Part shown: positions 62,893 to 64,000 of the stretch, in pieces
Layout of the letters: each line of letters begins with the position of its first letter
How positions within the stretch are numbered: position 1 is the stretch's first letter
Source: Leptolyngbya sp. FACHB-60
GTDB lineage: Bacteria > Cyanobacteriota > Cyanobacteriia > Phormidesmidales > Phormidesmidaceae
NCBI RefSeq assembly: GCF_014695775.1
Contig: NZ_JACJOX010000020.1
Location: forward strand, 62,001 to 126,000
Direction of reading: 5' to 3'
DNA: 64,000 bases
Translations under genes and position numbers: made by a program
The notes under the pieces: generated by a model
Seen by the model: the letters and a program-made list of their open reading frames with translations, nothing else
Told to the model about the DNA's origin: nothing
The model's database searches: none

Positions 62893-63137
62893 AACGGCGG
62901 GTGGCTAGACGGAAAAAGCCGTCAATAGCCAAGGCTCACTGTGGTTGGCCTGAGGGATCCGACTTTGAGTAATTAGGTAAGAAGTGACGCTAGCTGAAGC
63001 AAGCTTTTGAAGCTGTAGAAAAGCCAGTAAAAACAGCAGGTTATTAAGGGTCTAAACGAAAATATTCTCAGAGGTAGGACTGGGAGGGGTAGGTTTGTGC
63101 TCCAATAACAGCGGGATCAGCACGGTGACATAGCCCT

Positions 63138-64000
63138 ATGGAGTTCAACCATCTGAGTTTTTACGTGGATGAGGTGGCCCCCTGGCGCGACTGGTTTGTC
63201 CATGCCTGGGGTGGGGTTTGGGTGGGGCCAGAGCCGAGCCTAAACCCAGCGCAACCCCCAGATAGGGCACTCGTCTACCTAGGGCAGGTGCCACTCCTGA
63301 TTGTGGCTGTGCCCTCGACCGTGACTCAATATTTGCAACAACACCCGCCGGGCATTGGCGATATTGCCCTCCGGGTGGCTGACCTCGAACAAACTCTGCG
63401 GCAGGTGGTGGCGGCCGGGGGCAAAGTTATTCAGCCGATCCAAACGGACGCCTGGGGACGAGGGTGCTGGGGACAGATCCAGGGCTGGGGATCCCTAAGC
63501 CACACCCTGGTAGAGGGGCAGGGAGAGACTTGGGTGCCGGGCATTGCCCCTAGCGATCGCCAACAATCGGCCTACCCCAGCAGCTTAGTGACGGCGATCG
63601 ACCACGCCGTAGTCAACGTACCCATGGGAGAACTGTCCCAGGCCGTGGCTTGGTACGCCAGTCAGCTGGGCTTTCAACCCCGGCAGCAGTTTGCCATTGA
63701 TACCCCGCGATCGGGCCTGCGGAGCCAGGTGCTGGCCCACCCCCAAGGCAGCGCCCAGCTTCCCATCAATGAACCGGCTACCGCTAACTCCCAGGTGCAA
63801 GAATTTCTCGACTACAACCGGGGTGGTGGCATTCAGCACGTGGCGCTCCACACCGAGGACATTGTCCACACGGTAGAGCAACTGCGCCGCGGGGGCGTGA
63901 GCTTTTTGCCGGTGCCCCAGAGCTACTACGAAGCCCTGGGACAACGTCCCGGCTACCAAACCCAGGGCGATATGCCGTTAGATTGGCTCAGCCAGCGCGA
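63138..64000 (+). CDS. hppD: 4-hydroxyphenylpyruvate dioxygenase (3' end outside window)
   Basis: The visible 287 residues run off the right edge. The enzyme makes homogentisate from 4-hydroxyphenylpyruvate, the precursor of tocopherol. A first VOC half (MEFNHLSFYVDEVAPWRDWF; GIGDIALRVADLEQTLRQVV) is followed by the catalytic half with metal His in IDHAVVNVPMGELSQAVAWY and GGIQHVALHTEDIVHTVEQL. The third ligand (Glu) is beyond the edge. The segment VSFLPVPQSYYEAL is typical. Confidence 0.93.
   Translation, partial: MEFNHLSFYVDEVAPWRDWFVHAWGGVWVGPEPSLNPAQPPDRALVYLGQVPLLIVAVPSTVTQYLQQHPPGIGDIALRVADLEQTLRQVVAAGGKVIQPIQTDAWGRGCWGQIQGWGSLSHTLVEGQGETWVPGIAPSDRQQSAYPSSLVTAIDHAVVNVPMGELSQAVAWYASQLGFQPRQQFAIDTPRSGLRSQVLAHPQGSAQLPINEPATANSQVQEFLDYNRGGGIQHVALHTEDIVHTVEQLRRGGVSFLPVPQSYYEALGQRPGYQTQGDMPLDWLSQR

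Overview
The window is chromosomal DNA from a cyanobacterium, most likely a filamentous Leptolyngbya/Nodosilinea-like or other non-heterocystous species. The HIP1 octamer GCGATCGC and its core CGATCG recur in genes and spacers throughout. Several genes are typical of cyanobacteria: PSRP-3/Ycf65, a separate ATP synthase beta-epsilon operon, a TIGR03279-type iron-sulfur protein, a TIGR01548-type HAD hydrolase, DUF928, CHAT and CHASE2 proteins, a DUF3120 membrane protein and 4-hydroxyphenylpyruvate dioxygenase. I saw no rRNA, tRNA, CRISPR array, insertion sequence or prophage. This is mostly ordinary core genome with a few accessory patches.

Layout. 1-3.8 kb (minus): a CHAT caspase-like protease, a DUF928 protein and a CHASE2-GGDEF sensor cut by the window edge; this is the best candidate for a poorly described signalling system. 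3.9-9 kb (minus): the translation/RNA operon rpmG-rpsR-RNase II/R, a GNAT enzyme, an FHA-nucleotidyl cyclase and a DUF3120 membrane protein. 9.4-16.2 kb (plus): uppP, a PDZ/iron-sulfur protein, a TolC-type channel, and a JAMM protease next to a MoeB-rhodanese sulfur-transfer enzyme. 16-24 kb: an alpha/beta hydrolase, unrecognised envelope proteins, a DECD-box RNA helicase and ppk1. 24.5-31.4 kb: atpD-atpC, PSRP-3, a HAD hydrolase, a PEP-CTERM protein, a LysR regulator and thrC. 31.7-41.6 kb: several small or secreted proteins without known function, an RluA-family synthase, a VOC protein, an orphan ExbD, dxs, rpsN, and a 23-codon membrane-peptide ORF not previously called.

41.7-46.7 kb: aat, then two HxlR-family regulators, each divergent from an oxidoreductase (flavodoxin-like, SDR) with repeat-bearing promoters, then glutamate dehydrogenase with an NtcA-like site. 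46.8-53 kb: an RTX-GDSL esterase, an EamA transporter, and groES-groEL with CIRCE and a K-box-like element. An exact 39-bp copy of the groEL 3' end lies 1.3 kb downstream, fused to a gene remnant. 53-64 kb: a CPA2 antiporter with a USP-like domain, an SRPBCC protein, an ACT-malic enzyme, a GNAT, a MacAB-like adaptor and permease without an adjacent ATPase, a Gfo/Idh/MocA oxidoreductase, a conserved hypothetical protein and the start of hppD.

All family calls come from reading motifs and recalling families. No database search was run.
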